Assembly: GCA_040766105.1 (NCBI GenBank)
Contig: JAXGRD010000005.1
Coordinates: forward strand, 124,001 to 188,000
Direction: 5' to 3'
Length of the DNA stretch: 64,000 nucleotides
Source of the DNA: JAXGRD01 sp040766105
GTDB taxonomy: Bacteria; Bacillota; Clostridia; Peptostreptococcales; Anaerovoracaceae
Shown here: positions 62,766 to 64,000 of the stretch, piece after piece
Position numbering within the stretch: position 1 is the first letter of the stretch
Layout of the letters: each line of letters opens with the position of its first letter
Notes under the pieces: model-generated
Seen by the model: the letters and a program-made list of their open reading frames with translations, nothing else
Databases searched by the model: none
Told to the model about the DNA's origin: nothing
Program-made: the position numbers and the translations under genes

Positions 62766-64000
62766 ATGGCAAAACGAAAAAAATCAACAGTTGGCGCATT
62801 GGATAATTTGAAGTGTGCCAATTCCTATGGGAATAAACTTACAGATGATGAACTTTACGCGATTCATGCAGCAAGTCTGGAAGTTCTGGCTGAAATCGGA
62901 ATCAAGGTGGAAAGCAAGAAAGCGCAAAAGATATTTGCTGACGGCGGTGCCACCATTGATGGTGACTTTGTAAGAATTCCTCCTTCCTTGGTGGAAGAAT
63001 GCATCCGCACGGCTCCTTCCGTGATTAAATTGGCAGGCAGAAACCCCAAGAACGATTACATTATCAAGCAAAAGAAAGTAGCGTTTATCAACTTTGGCGA
63101 GGGGGTCAATGTAATCGATCCCTATACAAAGGAATACAGAAGGTCCACCAAGGAAGACCTGGGTCGCAACACTAAGGTTGCCGACTCCCTAAAGGTGCTT
63201 CCCGTTGCCTATCGATCTGTTGCTGCGCAAGATAAGCCGGGTGCAGTACAGGCGCTTCACAATATGGAAGTCATGTTTCACAACACATCCAAGCATATTT
63301 TTATCGGACCCGATGGTGCGGTAAATGCGTCGAAAATTATCGACATGGCCGCATTTATCATGGGCGGCAAGGACGTTCTTCGGGAGAGACCCATTGTGAC
63401 ATTTAACGTTTGTCCCACCAGCCCTCTCCAACTGAACCCCACGGCGGCAGATACCATTATCGTCGGTGCGGAACATGGAATCCCCAGCAATGTTATATCC
63501 ATGGCACTGGCAGGGGCAACCGGACCGGTTACCATGGCCGGCGTCTTGGTTACACACAATGCAGAGGTTCTTTCTGCTGTGGTTCTTTCCCAGCTGACCA
63601 AAAAGGGCGCACCGGTACTGTACGGTAGTTCTACATCCATGATGGACATGCGCCACCTCACTACGCCGGTAGGGGCACCGGAATTGGCAATGATCAGCAA
63701 CGCCGTTGCACAGTTGTCCCAGTACTATCTGCTACCAAGTTTCGTAGCCGGTGGTTAGGCAGACAGCAAGTTACCCGATGCACAGGCTGCTCACGAAAAG
63801 ACCTTAACCGCTATGATGGCTGCCCAGGGCGGCGCCAACCTGATATACGGTGCAGGAATGATCGAACTGGGCATGACCTTCGACCTTGCCCAACTGATTA
63901 TCGACTCAGAAATCTACAAGATGGTATTGCATACTGTAAAGGGATTTGAAGTCAATGAAGAAACGTTGGCTCTTGATGTAATCAAGGAGATTAAAACAGG
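62766..64000 (+). CDS. mttB: Trimethylamine:corrinoid methyltransferase MttB with pyrrolysine 331 (3' end outside window)
   Basis: Demethylates trimethylamine to dimethylamine, methylating a corrinoid protein. From the ATG at 62766 (GGGAGG 5 nt upstream) the frame runs to a TAG at codon 331, then continues without a stop to the window end (411 codons visible). The context VAGG-Pyl-ADSKLPD is the MttB pyrrolysine site, close to position 334 of the Methanosarcina enzyme. This separates it from the many non-Pyl MttB-superfamily enzymes that act on glycine betaine or other quaternary amines. Confidence 0.94.
63756..63758 (+). other. In-frame amber codon decoded as pyrrolysine in mttB
   Basis: TAG at codon 331; conserved MttB sequence continues in frame for the remaining 242 nt of the window. 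Confidence 0.93.

Overview
The window reads as chromosomal DNA of a moderate-GC, obligately anaerobic Bacillota of class Clostridia. The signs are AGGAGG ribosome sites, a T-box in front of valS, GlgC/GlgD-type glycogen genes, folate one-carbon genes of the acetogenic (Wood-Ljungdahl methyl branch) kind, a group 4 [NiFe] hydrogenase, and methylamine methyltransferases with in-frame amber codons that must be read as pyrrolysine. A methylotrophic or acetogenic gut or sediment clostridium (Eubacteriaceae / Anaerovoracaceae-like) is a reasonable guess, but family-level placement is inference.

Layout. 1-9921: glycogen block, with glgB-glgC-glgD and a GH13 amylase on the minus strand, divergent from glgA-glgP on the plus strand; both promoters are visible. 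10006-13133: a P-type cation ATPase and a DUF3842 protein. 13115-17700: proline synthesis split over two strands (yprB-proA minus; proB-proC-NUDIX plus), with a structured, terminated RNA candidate between them. 17768-22198: xerD-like recombinase, a 449-nt spacer with repeats and the rplS leader, rplS with a long Ala/Glu tail, rbgA, rnhB, metF. 22310-23598: an IS110/IS1111-type insertion sequence separating metF from fhs. 23746-28214: fhs, fchA, folD, then larB and a short larC. 28380-33062: two ABC-FtsX fusion transporters. 33096-49108: T-box, valS, and a compact run of overlapping housekeeping genes (folC, lipid kinase, GNAT, plsX, rnc, smc, ftsY, der, plsY, gpsA, miaB).

49216-64000 is the accessory high point: a six-gene Ech-type energy-converting hydrogenase (echABCDEF, with a doubled four-cluster EchF), an EutH-family transporter, and two regulator/target modules. 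In each module a PAS-AAA+-HTH sigma-54 activator gene is followed by iterated DNA sites and a near-perfect -24/-12 promoter. Module 1 drives mtbC-mtbB (corrinoid protein and Pyl-containing dimethylamine methyltransferase) followed by a BCCT transporter. Module 2 drives mttB (Pyl-containing trimethylamine methyltransferase), which runs off the window.

Together these suggest import and demethylation of di- and trimethylamine onto a corrinoid protein, transfer of methyl groups into the folate pathway encoded upstream (metF, folD, fchA, fhs), and redox/energy coupling through Ech. Pyrrolysine machinery (pylT/S/B/C/D), the methylcorrinoid:THF methyltransferase and the corrinoid activator are not in the window. 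TAG is also the ordinary stop of 11 of the 49 complete genes, so suppression must be conditional or context-dependent.
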